64,000 nt of DNA from Seriola aureovittata. Taxonomy: Eukaryota; Chordata; Actinopteri; Carangiformes; Carangidae. Below, one piece after another: positions 33,374 through 45,261 of this stretch. A model generated the notes under the pieces. The model was not told the DNA's origin, ran no database searches, and saw only the letters and a program-made list of their open reading frames with translations. Position 1 is the stretch's first letter; each line of letters begins with the position of its first letter. Made by a program: the position numbers and the translations under genes. Location of the stretch: NCBI RefSeq assembly GCF_021018895.1, contig NC_079384.1:21068140-21132139 (forward strand), written 5' to 3'.

Positions 33374-33849
33374 AAAAGCCATCTGGGCTCCTGCTGTCCA
33401 TGTCAGAGGTTCTCATGTGTTTCCTCACATCTGTCGGGTCGGGCCTTCATCAGGCCGATATCACGTGGTCTGATCTCAGCAGAAGATGGTGCAACAGTGT
33501 TGTCACGCTACGTCCACATTTGCTACTTAAGAGGAGGCAGCCATTACTCTCATGACTCTCTCAAGAGGATGTCAGGACAGTTTAAACACAACATTGTCTG
33601 AAGTGTTTGAACAACCCCTGCTGCTGTTCTCGTGAGGGCAGGCTGATGGATCCTGGGTAAAGAGGTGGTCGCCAAACCAGCAGCACAGAGACAGAGAGAG
33701 TAGAAATCCAGCTGTATTTTATCTATGTCATGTGACTCTGGTCCACGGTGCTCCATCTGATCCTACACAGTTATCTATACAAAACTGACTTAATAGCATA
33801 ATTAATCTAACACTCCACGAAACATAACTACACTTCCATGAGTTTGCCT
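33374..33849. other. Unassigned DNA
   Basis: No gene or recognised repeat. Confidence 0.4.
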
Positions 33850-34090
33850 CCCACCCCAGCAGCAGATAATGGGCTCTTTAAGTGGAAATAAAGCCTCAGT
33901 GTGACAGCACTTCTCCTCTCCTCTCCGAGCTCGCCTCATGACTCATTTGCCCAAAGTGAACATCTCTCCGGCACATTAGAATAACTGATGCACCCAACAA
34001 AGTTGTCAACCAATATTAATTGCTTAATTAAAAGGAATGTATTGTCGCTTCGAGTTTACAGGCGGTTCAGTCTTTCCTCAGAGCATTTAA
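33850..34090. promoter_or_regulatory. Possible conserved non-coding element
   Basis: Complex DNA with AATATTAATTGCTTAATTAA and CATGACTCATTTGCCC (an AP-1-like word). Suggestive of regulation, not demonstrated. Confidence 0.23.
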
Positions 34091-34699
34091 AACAGATAAG
34101 AGACCAAGGTGGGTGGATGTGCGTGAGACAGAGGCGTGGAGGGGGGAGGGAATGAAAGGATGGGAAGGATGAGAGGACTCAGAGAGATGTTTCTATTCTC
34201 ATACATATGTAAAGTTATAAAGTGTGCATGTATGGATGTACTATATTTTAACTTCAGAGGGCAAGTGGAGGTCTGCAGCAGTTATTTCTATACATTGGTG
34301 AGGTTCTCCAGCAGCGTGAGAGCAGCTGGCATTACGACATGTATCTGTGAGGTATAATCAGTGGGGATATCACAATTATCATTATTAAACTTTATAAAGT
34401 TCCTTACAATTCAGGATAAAGTGAAAAAGGTCACTTAAAAAAAAGAAAAAGGAATAAATGAATCGGTCATAAATATGTTAAAATCAAGTTTTACAGAACG
34501 CTCTGTAGTTAAAGAGCTAAATAAACAATGTTCTATCAGAAGGTAACCTCTTTCCCCTGATATTTCACATCCACTTAATCCTACCGCTTCCTATGGAGAG
34601 TGTATGGCATGAAAACATTCTCACTGCACATTCGTTCACATATACCAGCTATTGTGTGGGAAATGGCATATGCACATTTGTTTATACATCATTGCGCCT
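34091..34699. other. Unassigned DNA, partly Tc1-flank like
   Basis: The last hundred bases may belong to the Tc1 element that follows, but the similarity is weak. Confidence 0.3.
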
Positions 34700-34940
34700 G
34701 CTCATTCATGCAATTATCCAATCAGCCAATCATGTGGCAGCAGTAATCCTGCAGGTACAGGTCACATCAAACATCAGAATGAGGGAAAATGTGTTGGTTT
34801 GAGTGTTTCTGAAACTGCTGATCTCCTGGGACTTTCATTTTTTCAGTTTTTTACTCACAAACAAAAAAACCGTCTAGTGAGCAGCAGCTCTGTGCAGGAA
34901 AAACCTTGTTGATGAAAGAGGTCAGAGGAGAGTGGACAGT
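34700..34940 (+). pseudogene. Tc1/mariner-like transposase fossil (N-terminal part)
   Basis: TCATTCATGCAATTATCCAA and CAATCATGTGGCAGCAG match the region around the start of a common vertebrate Tc1-like transposase. One frame (34796-34837) gives GLSVSETADLLGLS, the DNA-binding helix-turn-helix. A shifted frame (34896-34937) gives RKNLVDERGQRRVD from the next block. The frames are broken by indels, about 50 bp of coding sequence upstream of GLSVSE is missing, and the catalytic DDE domain is absent. It is truncated at 34944, where another repeat starts. Confidence 0.75.
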
Positions 34941-34944
34941 TTAT

Positions 34945-35170
34945 GTCGGCTTCACACCAAAACACCTTTTCAAGCGATTTCACTGTCACAGACACATTTT
35001 CAAAGTCAGAATAAAATCCTGAGAGTTTTGCTGGAGTTGTGGCACGCTCCCTTCATCTCAGTGGTTTGGTGTAAGGTGATCTTCTGAGCTGTCTTAAGCT
35101 GAGCAGACAGTGAGCATGAAGGCGTCACCAGGGAGGAGCAAGAATGTGAGTCGATTGGTGTGAAGGCAGC
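34945..35170. mobile_element. MITE-like element with 16-bp inverted ends
   Basis: It starts GTCGGCTTCACACCAA and ends TTGGTGTGAAGGCAGC, which are inverted copies at 13 of 16 positions. I recognise the ends as a teleost CTTCACACCAA repeat. It is 226 bp long and non-coding, and directly abuts the Tc1 fossil. Confidence 0.7.
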
Positions 35171-36660
35171 GTTAAATACATAAGGGAGGAATGGGTAATT
35201 GGACAGAAGGAAAATAATTTCAAAATAAAACAGGAAATCATAAATACAAAGTCTAATAGTCCAGTAATTGAGTTACCAACTTTAAAATAATAATAATAAT
35301 AATAATAATTGCAAAAATGTCTGGAAAAAAGTTTTTCTTCCTGTAAATATTCAACAGGAGCATGATGGGAAATAATCTCAAAGAAATCTATTCGCAGTCT
35401 TGCAAATAATGACCGAGTCTTTACAAAATCTTACTGTGAGGCTAAGACATGAGAGTGTCATACACACTTTGTTAGTGTATATTAAGTGTGATGACATCAG
35501 CTGTCGGTGCACTGTCTTGTGTGGCTGCGTTCATCTCACTGTGTGTCTCTATGTAACTTTAGCAGGTCATGAAGGTCCAACATACCCCGCCACTTAACTG
35601 CCAACACTCACACAGACACACACAGACACGCACATACTGTACATACATCATCTCTCTGTGTAGATTACAGGATTAACAGAACATCTTCCTGGCACAGACA
35701 TTTGCTTTTAGGCACCTTTCACTATCTAATCCACCCACCCAGCGAGCAAGCAAGCATGTATATAGGACATATACAGTGCTGTGACTTATCTTTTTTTGTT
35801 TCATGTACACCCAGCTAAATCTAAGCAGTCTAATACAGCAGCCCTGCAATAAATCCTGCCTGTACGAAGCTTCCAGAGAGAACATCTCAACAGCAGCACA
35901 ATCTACAGCTTCCAAAACTTAAAGAGCACCCCTGTCGCCAATAATGACCCCATCTAAAGCTGAACATCATGTTGCACAAAAAAAAGAAAAAAACTCAGAG
36001 GCCCCAAAAAAACACAGAAAACTTGTTAATGACTCTTTGTCCAAAAGTCAAAAACGGAAATAGAGTCATTATTATGCCTTATTTGAATATTAGTTGAACA
36101 GGTGTCTGAATTTAATTTCCATAGCAAATGATAGATTAGGAGGAGAATTAACAATGCTGCCATGATGGATCTGCTGTGCTTCAGCCGCTGATGGTGGAGC
36201 AGATAGGGGCTATGAATCTAAGATAGCACTACATGGATCACTGTAGAGAGGATAATAATTCAGAACCTCATCAAAACACAGAATGGTGGTGATTTGTCAG
36301 TGAGAAGCCTCTCATGAATACAGAAATGGATTGTGGTAACAGCTGACTGCCGGGGGCTGGTTAGAGAAGCGAATGAGGAAGACTTTGCTGAAACCTGTCG
36401 GAGTTAATAAGTGATACTGTATCACAGCTGGAAACAGCTGGAAAAACACTGACTCAAAGCTGTACGAAGCAAAGTTTTCATGTAAACCATCCCTCATGTT
36501 TTCACCAGTAAATCAAGTGGCCACAAAGAAAGAGATTCCATCCATACATCATGTTTAATAAGATGAAAAGTTATGCAGCAACAGAACGTAAGGAACCTGA
36601 AGAAGAACTTAAAGCTGCTACTGAGGATCTTTTCTATAGAAAACTGTTGGCTGAGTTATA
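35171..36660. other. Unassigned DNA
   Basis: A (TAA)n run lies at 35287-35309. No gene or other recognised repeat. Confidence 0.4.
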
Positions 36661-37135
36661 GCGCGTGTCCATATAGTGTTTTTCTCTGGCAGAAAAGTAC
36701 TGACAGGGCGCTGGGGAGGGCTGCACGTGACTTTTGTTTCTATGACAACAATGTCTTTACAACATATCACCACCGCTTTTCAGTGTCCGGCCGATACGCT
36801 CCTACAATCAGGCTTTTCTGTCTCTGTTGTGATAGCTTCTATCCGACATATCATAAAGCCTCCGTCTCCTTCATTTTCTTCCATTTCCAGGGTGACGAGT
36901 TTCCCATCTGATCGGCTGCCTGGAAAGGAGCTGCAGTGACGACGCCAGCGCTTTTCTGAAAACTGTACAGATTTTCAACGAGAGGTGCTTGGAGCAGCGA
37001 CACAAAAAAAGGCGGAGCTATAGAGATTGTGTCTGGTGTCCATGTAGCTATATATAAGGCTATATGGACACTAGACACAATCTCTATAGCTCTGTGTCCG
37101 TATAGCTATGGCTATAACGCTGTATAGTTACGCTT
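36661..37135. mobile_element. Repeat-like region with hairpin
   Basis: TTATAGCGCGTGTCCATATA at the left and CTATGGCTATAACGCTGTAT at the right share inverted GTTATAG/CTATAAC words. The phrase CTGACAGGGCGCTG also resembles a teleost MITE. It contains the strong hairpin at 37016-37091. Boundaries are uncertain. Confidence 0.4.
37016..37091. repeat. 34-bp near-perfect inverted repeat (hairpin)
   Basis: Left arm 37016-37049 and right arm 37058-37091 are reverse complements with three mismatches, around an 8-base AT loop. The arms contain AGCTATAGAGATTGTGTCT. This could extrude as a cruciform or form an RNA stem if transcribed. Confidence 0.92.
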
Positions 37136-37732
37136 TGTCTCATATGATGAAGCCCTCCACATTCTACAAAATTCAAGTTTAAGTCAGGTACTACATTAGC
37201 TGAATTATGATTTTAGCTTCTACAGATTTTAGTTGTATTACTATGATTCCAATACCAATGTTTTTAGTCCAAATATGTTAAACATGTAGTTCATGTTGAA
37301 TCCATAATAACCACCCTACAGATAAAATAATAACTAATCATAAGCCTGAGGAAACTGAAGAGTTTTCAGTTCACTTTTCGAGTTCAGACACAGTTTGCTC
37401 CAGCTAAAACTAAAACCACCCTCACCTGATCTGACTCTTATTCTGGGTCCAGTTAGAAAAGCATCATCCATGGAGTCAAATCATTAAGTGCTTTAAAGAC
37501 TATGAGTGTAATATTGAAGATGTTTCTGCATTTTCAGTGAAGAGATTCACTGCAGTAGTATGTTAGCTTAAGCTGAAATCCTCTTTTCATGTAATAAAAA
37601 GTTATCCTGGATAAGTTACCGATGGGACGTTCACAGATAAGATCAGAGTCCAGAATGACTCTGAAGTCCGGATTTCAGTGTCTTTAGTCAGCTGTAGTAA
37701 GATCTTGACATACAGTTTTTGATATCATCACC
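37092..37732. other. Probable old repeat, unassigned
   Basis: No gene. The DNA may continue on the far side of the element at 37733-38129. Confidence 0.3.
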
Positions 37733-38129
37733 ATGACTGTATATGAAAATAGACGACATCACAGCTCCCTAAATGTTAAGCCACAACATCTCAGTCCCCT
37801 CCCCCCGGTGGCTGGCTGCAGCATAGGTCATAAACCACTCCCCCTCCATGTTAGCGGGTGGGACATGGGCCAAACTAACTACACCTCAAGTAAAGAAAAG
37901 ATGCAAAGATGTTTTTTGTCATTTTTATGTAGTTGTGGTTGTAACGTCATGATTGACTTACGATTGTGTGTATGGGCGGGACCTTGATACAGCAGCTCCA
38001 TCACTATTGTGAAGACTCTGGCTCTAAATGACATCACCAGCACAAGATGGCCAGGATATTATCCAGGATATTTTGGTTTCATTTTTGTACAGTGGGAGGA
38101 AGTGGAGAAGGCCGTCCATATACAGTCAT
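37733..38129 (+). mobile_element. Non-autonomous element with ATGACTGTATATG inverted ends
   Basis: It begins ATGACTGTATATG and ends CATATACAGTCAT, a perfect 13-bp inverted terminus. Internal words GGCTGGCTGCAGCATAGG, CATGTTAGCGGGTGGGACAT and ACAGTGGGAGGAAGTGGAG match a very common percomorph repeat from memory. It is 397 bp long and non-coding. No clear target duplication was seen. Confidence 0.75.
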
Positions 38130-39515
38130 TGTATCATGAATACAGTTTAGCATCTTCCTTATCGGCTAAGACCATCAGACGACAGAGAAATGTACAGATG
38201 TGAATCATCCACATAATAAACGGTGGGATATTCTGTTTCTTTATGATGGTCCCAAGCGGGAGTATGTGCAAATCAAAAAGCAAAGGATCATGAATGGACT
38301 GTTATCGATCTCATGGAAACATTGTGGTTTCAGCAGGTTTACAGTACAATCACTGAGGGAAAAAGGGTCCAGGTAGGAGAACCGGACCTTTTAAACCAAC
38401 TGAATCTTAAAGTCGTTTAATTGAAGTATCAGCAATGGACACTGTTAATGGCAGCAGGGAGGTCAAGCAAAACTAAAAGAGACTTCAGTCAGCCTATACA
38501 CTGGATTAATCATGAAAGAACTGTTTATTTTGACTGGATGATAATTGTAAATCATATCATAAAATTATCATATGAAGGACATACCGCTGTAAGTATTGAA
38601 GATTTAATAATTATTGTGATATAAATTTTGTCCTTCTCAGCCATCCATAGAACCATTGCAGCCGCAATCATCTGGTGGTAAAAGCTGAGGGACAATGAAA
38701 GGAGACGAACAGATGCTCCAACTATTTAGGAAAACATGACTGAAGACTCTCCCTCTCTTGATAAACACTGTGGTTCTGATGTACTTCAGAATGTCATGGT
38801 CAATCAAATGTTCCTTAAATAACTAAAACATAATCTTGTGTTAGTTTCATATTAAACATGAGGCGAAAAGTCTGGAAACAGATTGTTGTTTTCAGTAAAT
38901 GGCAAAAACTTCAGAAAATTGTTGCTCAAGTGCCCAAAAAGTTTCTCAACTGCAGCGCTGAGAACGGAGATCGGGACAAAATTAAATTCGCCACTTGCAT
39001 TTTTGCTGACTCCAGATGTGCGATTTCCTCTCCAACATCCATCGTCATTGCCATAAAAACTGCACCCGTCTCCCCTGTAAAGGGCTCTTTCACACTTCTA
39101 TCCAAATGTGCCTGTAAACACCGTGATTGATTAAAAAAAAAAGCAGCATGGAGAAGGGTGTAGCTGCACACACTGGGTAATTTAGCTGTCACTTATTTGA
39201 TTGAACTGGAACGGCGTCCCGTTTAAGTGTGCTCTCTGTTTACTCAAATGCCTGTCAGAGCTAATGTGGTTTTGTGACTCATTCATGCCGTCTCCAGCAG
39301 ATTCAACCAGCAATGATTAAGTGTAATAGTCTCCGGAAAAGGTTGGACTGCAGTTATTAGACGTTTTTCGGTGGAAATCAGAGCATATTCTAAATCCCTG
39401 TCTAATTTTAACCTTTTTCATTCGGGGCGTAGCTAAGCAACCTGCCACGCACTGCCTCTGACCTTCAACTGAACCTAGAGATTTCTTAAATAATCTTCTA
39501 CTTTTGTTTGCAAAA
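38130..39515. other. Unassigned DNA
   Basis: A minus-strand frame at 38926-39192 contains AMTMDVGEEIAHLES and has balanced composition, but I do not recognise a family. No gene is called. Confidence 0.35.
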
Positions 39516-39556
39516 GTGTGTGTGTGTGTGTGTGTGTGTGTGAGTATGTGTGTGTC
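39516..39556. repeat. Microsatellite (GT)n
   Basis: About 13 GT units, an interruption, then GT again. Confidence 0.93.
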
Positions 39557-39828
39557 TGTATGCATATTTCTCACTTTTACTGCTTTGTCTCTTGCGCTGT
39601 CTCTGCCGGCTGACAGACCCTGTATTGCCTCTGCTCCATTTCTCTGTGTAGAGTGTTGTTAATAACAACCTTGCATCTGACAGCATGACGTGCGCTCCAC
39701 ATTCACACCAGCACTCGCAGGCGTACGCAGCACGTACACACACGCACACGCAGGGTCACCACTGCTGCCAATTGCCATTTTACGCACCATAAACATTTGA
39801 TTATTTCATTTATCGTCAGAGCCAGAGA

Positions 39829-39830
39829 AT

Positions 39831-39862
<32 letters not shown>

Positions 39863-39893
39863 GCAGTCGTGCAGAACACACACACACACACGA
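39829..39893. repeat. Microsatellite (CA)n, two blocks
   Basis: CA units at about 39831-39860 and 39877-39891, separated by CAGTCGTGCAGAA. Confidence 0.92.
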
Positions 39894-40168
39894 GCACCGA
39901 CATCCACATACACAAGGGACGTGCGCATCTTTACTAATACATACTGTGACACACAACCTTACACACATAATCACAGCGTTTCTCTCTCGCACATGCACTC
40001 AGGCTCCGAGCGAGTGTAAGAGTACGTCTTAGTCAGCTGTCATCCCACAGAGCTGGAGACGTGAAGAATCAAAACAGCAGAGCTGACAGCGAAATCAACC
40101 TACGTGTTGCTATAATATCACTTTTACATAGCACTTAGAGCGCACACAAACACACCCTCGCAGCACTT

Positions 40169-40172
<4 letters not shown>

Positions 40173-40214
<42 letters not shown>
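40173..40214. repeat. Microsatellite (CA)n
   Basis: About 20 CA units. Confidence 0.95.
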
Positions 40215-40216
<2 letters not shown>

Positions 40217-40504
40217 AGAGACAGAAACAAGACAGAAATACTTTTGCTTATGCACATACATAAAAAAACATTATTATTATTGTTATACTGTGCATTAAGT
40301 TCAGTTTATTACAACTCAGGTCTCATAGTCATTAAAAATTCAAGCAGTGAGATGATCAGACTGATTAGAAACAAAACTTCAGGTTGGTCAAATGTATTTT
40401 AAACATCAGTGTACAGACTCAAGTCCTTCTTTATCTTTGACCTGCTGCACTTACTGTAGCTGTGCTCGCAGTTTTCTTGTACAATGGTAGATTATTAGCC
40501 TGAA

Positions 40505-40700
40505 AATTAAAGTTTTGTTTCACCTCCAGATAAAGTGGTTTGGATCAGTGAACCCCCCAGGGTTCCTTGAAGGAGTTCCTGGGGGGTTCCCAGCAGAATC
40601 ATTTATTTTCACTATAATTCCATCCATAAGTAAAACACTGACAGGATGTGTGACTATTGTGGTCGTGGGTTTCAAACACTTTCTGTAATAAAACATGAGG
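40505..40700. mobile_element. Teleost repeat with GGGGGGTTCC hairpin
   Basis: GAACCCCCCAGG (40550-40561) and CCTGGGGGGTTC (40578-40589) form a perfect 12-bp inverted repeat. The surrounding sequence (AAAGTGGTTTGGATCAGTG and TTTCAAACACTTTC) resembles a teleost repeat from memory. Confidence 0.5.
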
Positions 40701-40867
40701 GCAAGGGCACTGAAACAGTGTCCATCCACCCTGTATATCCACACACAGATCCACAGTCTGAGACCACTTTCCCCATGGGAAACTACTACTTACACACCTA
40801 TAACATGAATAAACCTGAATTCACACACACACACAGGCTCGACTTTATGTGCTTACTATTTTTCCAA

Positions 40868-40893
40868 CACACACACACACACACACACAAACA
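40868..40893. repeat. Short (CA)n tract
   Basis: About 11 CA units. A further short run lies at 41008-41026. Confidence 0.9.
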
Positions 40894-41049
40894 CGAATGG
40901 AATTGAACAACTGAAACTGACACCTCCTCTTCCTCCGTCTCCTCATCTTTGCCTCCGATCTCCTCAGTTAATTTCTGCACGCCGTCACTCGGATGTCGCT
41001 CCACACTCAAACACACACACACACACATTTTCATTCTGCTGTTCTTTAT

Positions 41050-41760
41050 CACTGACTGCTAGAATAACACTGCAGTCAGTCAGTCTTCCTCCGGCCGGGT
41101 CATCAACACACTTACCTGCTGTTGTGGAAGGTTTGTACAAAACTCCCCCCGATCCACACGTGTAATGTAAAACTGAAACTGCTGATCAGTCGGTTAGTTA
41201 ACGGACAGAAAATAGCAACAAGCCAGTTATCGATCAGAAATTTGACAACCTGGTTCCAGCCTTAAAGATGTTAGCATTTCCTCTGTTAGATTTTAGTATC
41301 AAATTTTAAAGGCAATAATAGCCGTCAGCCTTCACTCGTCCTGACACAGCGTACACAGCAGAGGGTTGTGGGTGAGATTTTTCCGTGTTCATTATTGCCA
41401 CAATTACTGATTAGCATTTAGATACAGTATGGGACATTCTCCCCTGGGCTCCCTTAGGTGAAGCTCTGGCAGATTGAACGGCCGTGAGCTAATGTGTCCT
41501 GATTGGTCAACAGGGGTCTGCAGCTCCCGCACACAACAGCAGTTCAGCGGAGCAACACAACAAACCTCCAGTCAGACTGACTGATGGCAGCAGGACACAG
41601 GGAACTGCAGGAGGGTGAAGGAGGTGGACAACATAATCAAAACCTCTTACAATATATAAATGCATTTTATTAACACCCTGTGCTGACACAGTTTGATTCA
41701 GTTTGTTATCCGTTGCCATGATTTTCCATAATATTTGCCTCAATAAATAATTCAGTAACG
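41050..41760. other. Unassigned DNA
   Basis: No gene or recognised repeat. Confidence 0.4.
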
Positions 41761-41769
41761 TCTGTCAAA

Positions 41770-41850
41770 GGCTTGGGCGATATCCAAAATGTAATATCTC
41801 GATACAGTCCAGCCCAAATATCACGATACACAATATTATCACAGGAGAGG
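41770..41850. mobile_element. Possible GGGCGATAT-type repeat fragment
   Basis: TTGGGCGATATCCAAAA and CCCAAATATCACGATACAC resemble a widespread teleost non-autonomous repeat. The limits are unclear. Confidence 0.35.
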
Positions 41851-42593
41851 GGTGGAGGGGTTATGATATAATTATAATTACACAATTGCAATTTTTTTTT
41901 TAAATAACACATAATTCTATTATTGTACACAATAAGCCTACATTGACAGGATGACATCATCTTTCTGTGCTTAAACTACTTGGTGATGCATTCGGTGGGA
42001 AAAAAAAAAAGTAGCCTACATACAAATACAACATATATTAAACTTCATAGATTTATTCCAAGCTTTGATCAGTGTTTTGGAGGTGAAAACCTATCAGAGC
42101 CCTGACCTGAGACAGAGTCTTTATTATTGTTGCATATAAAAACCATATGTTACTAAAAGAAATCAAAAAGATAAATAAATAGATAAAAAATGAACTCACT
42201 CCTTGGTGAGAAATTTGGGCATGTTCATGACTAATTTGTCACTGGATGTTTTCTACATCCATTCTATTCTGAAATCTTTCTTTTGTAGCTGACATACAGC
42301 AGAAACCTGCTGGTGTGGTCAGGACGAGCAGTGAAGTCTTTACTTCACGCCGGCAAGCACAAGACACAGACGCTACGATGGGCGGCCCTGAGTGAGATTT
42401 TCTTTGGGGGGCTTGCTTTGCTTTTTAACGGGCTCTCAAATAACCCAAATACAATATATGAGAAACATGTGGCCAGATGTGACCAATAATAAGAGAGAGG
42501 GAGAGAAAGAGTATCTGGTGGTTTTGTTGCTGAATTCTGTAGCTGAGTTCTCACTGGTTTTGGTTTCTCATGGTTATTTCCTCCAAATAATCA
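41851..42593. other. Unassigned AT-rich DNA
   Basis: A runs at 42000 and short TAAA repeats. No gene. Confidence 0.4.
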
Positions 42594-42985
42594 GTGGTGG
42601 AAAGTAAGTGGAAAGTACATTTACTAAAGTACTGTACTTAAGTACAATTTCTTGTACTTATACTTTACTTAAGTATTTACACTTTATTCTACTGCATTCT
42701 TCCACTCCACTACATTTGTCTGACAGCTTTATTTACTAGTTCCTTTGAAGATGAAGATTTTACACAGTGGATAATGTTCAAGCGCTTTCATTTCGATCAA
42801 TGTTCAAATGAATAATCAAAGACCGGAGAAAAAGTTCAAAACCTGAAAACAGATTTATCCAACAGAAAGGTTTTCCCTCTTTCCTCTCCCATGAATCATC
42901 TCAGATTTATCTGGAGTCTCTGTGAATAAAACTGTATATAAAGTAATTCCATCCAGTTCCAACATGCTGACACTCTGATGCTCCA

Positions 42986-42990
<5 letters not shown>
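42594..42990 (+). mobile_element. Teleost repeat (GTGGTGGAAAGTA type)
   Basis: CAGTGGTGGAAAGTAAGTGG is followed by CTAAAGTACTGTACTTAAG, TTACTTAAGTATTTACAC and CACTCCACTACATTTGTCTG. This succession is familiar from a very abundant fish repeat. It runs into the TA microsatellite at its 3' end. Non-coding. Confidence 0.7.

Positions 42991-43039
<49 letters not shown>
42987..43039. repeat. Microsatellite (TA)n
   Basis: About 26 TA units with one TG. Self-complementary and cruciform-prone. It sits exactly between the 42594 repeat and family D copy 2. Confidence 0.95.
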
Positions 43040-43267
43040 CACTGCTACTTCCTGAACACAAATATTTAAAAGCTTACAATAACGTTTGGCTGCTGCCCAA
43101 AATAAATAATAAATCATGATGAGTTCAGGAGTCTAATTCATCTAATTTGTGCCTGATGAGAAGTGAAACTTAAAATATGTTCATATTTTAAATGTATATT
43201 TTCCTCATACATTAAGTATGATTTCACCCACCTGTAACCCAATCAGAATGTAAATCTTTATGACCCG
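43039..43267 (-). repeat. Interspersed repeat family D, copy 2
   Basis: The reverse complement matches 13506-13750 through most of its length (CTTTTAAATATTTGTGT, TTTTGGGCAGC, CATCAGGCAC, ATATTTTAAGTTTCA, TTTACATTCTGAT). Confidence 0.75.
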
Positions 43268-43878
43268 GCCAGTCCGTGGATTAACCACAGTGTTTATAAT
43301 TATTTAATAAATTCCAGCCAAGTCTATCTCTGTTGCTGAGATATAAATATAAAATTCATAAGTAATAACATACAACACAACATTATTCAACAAAATTTAT
43401 TCTGGAAATCCATAAAAATTAAGCTAAGGAATAATTGAAATATACTGGATTAAGAAATTAGTTTGAAACTGGGTTATTAGCTGTTTTGTATTGTAAAGGA
43501 TTGACGGGTTTAGATGAAATAAGGTAAAAGTAATAAGTAATATTGTGTTGTTTGTATCGATAGTTATTCATATTTGTCTGGTAAATTTCTGTATCCATAA
43601 ACAGCAAACAGACAACTCTACTGTTTTGTATATTTAGCCTTTGAAATAAGCCGATCACTCGCTGCTGTATGTCTGCCATCGGTTTTACTTGTGGTCTCAT
43701 TTACACATGCAACAAAAGATTAAAAAGAAAAGAAAAAAAAACGTACACGTGTAAAAATAAAAAAATACTACACAATAAAGCAGGGACGTAGGATATTACA
43801 GCACTGACACAGAGCAAAGCTTACCAATAAAATCTCACCTCTAAACAGCCATGAGCCTGCACCATGGTGTCACGGCCA

Positions 43879-43879
<1 letters not shown>
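43268..43879. other. Unassigned AT-rich DNA
   Basis: No gene or recognised repeat. Confidence 0.4.

Positions 43880-43931
<52 letters not shown>
43880..43931. repeat. Microsatellite (CA)n
   Basis: About 25 uninterrupted CA units. Confidence 0.96.
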
Positions 43932-43935
<4 letters not shown>

Positions 43936-44039
43936 AGACCGAGAAGATTGAACTGGAGACTGAGCTTGAAATGGTTAAATTGAATGGACTTTTTATAGGA
44001 CTGATATTACTCCATTCCATCTCAGGCACACCTCTCTCC

Positions 44040-44120
44040 TCTCTTGCCCTTTCTCTCCATCTCCCTCTCCTCTCTCAACTCCTCCTCCCCCTCCCCCCCA
44101 CCCCCCCACCACCACCATCT
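44040..44120. repeat. Pyrimidine-rich tract
   Basis: CT-rich plus strand ending in CCCCCCACCCCCCCACCACC. The complement is G-quadruplex prone. Confidence 0.75.
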
Positions 44121-45261
44121 CTACTCTCTTTTTCTATATAAGAGGGGTCAGCTGTCCTTTCCCATAGCTGTCAACTCTCAGGCTCTTTACAGCAATCTGA
44201 CGACCCCCCGCACTCTTTCCTCCACACTCGCTCGCTCTCCGTCTCTCGCTCAGCTGTCAGATGCACCGAGGGTGATTGGAGGTGAGCTGGTGGACGGGTG
44301 GAAGAAGAAAAAAAAGAAAAAGAAAAAGAGGAGAATGAGGTAAGGAGGTGAAGAGGATGGGGCTGAAGAAGGAAGAACAGTGGATGAGGGGTGATACCAG
44401 ATCAGCCTTTATGAACTTAGACAAGCCAGGGCTAAATAAAAACCCACAATATTAGACTGAGAAGAGAGAGAGAATACAGGAGTGATAGCAGGGGAGATAG
44501 ACGAAGGAGAGAGAGAGATATGGTGGAAGACAGAAAGAGAGAAAGAAAATACAAATCATTTTGTCTCCAGTCTCCTCTGCTTGGTTATTTTTAGAGTTCT
44601 AGTGCAACGGTTCAGTGACTTTCTCTGTCTCTAAGGATTTAAGGTCAGCACTTCATGTCAGAAGGGAAATGTCCTTGTCCCAACCTGTCGCTGTAGCACA
44701 CTATTGACTGGAGCAAGTGGGCATGATTGGCAGGCGCAGAGGCCAGTCATTTAGGATTACAAGAGCACTGAAAAATGCCACTGACATGGCCCGGAGAGGG
44801 TGAAGACATCCGTGGTCGTACCGTGACACACAAGCAGCCTCCGGTCAGCGTCCGTCGGCCTGTCAGGATTCCTCCTGGTGGAGCTTCACAACAAAAGCAC
44901 AGTTTCATGCTGTCCCCTACTATGAGCTGACCGGTGGCACACTAGTTCAGCAACAAGGATGTGATTGCTGATTTCGCAGCCGCACTGTCGACCGCGTTCA
45001 ATGTCCAGCCAAGCCGAAAGCACCACGGAGAATGTGAATGAGAAACAGAGTGGTTCAATAAGCAATCTTAAATCTGTGTGACTAAACACGTGACTATTAA
45101 TGCCTGGCTCAGATTTAACCCTGATTCACCCCTCTTGACAGTCGCAGGATAAATCTGGCCCTAGACCAGTCAGTACTGATGTTTGGCCCAGATGGTCATG
45201 TGATCGCTTCACAGATCCATTCTTAAACCTCCCAAACTGCTGGTTGGCTCGTTGGGGCCAA
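44121..45261. other. Unassigned DNA
   Basis: There are A/G-rich blocks at 44300-44340 and 44455-44550. No gene. Confidence 0.4.
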
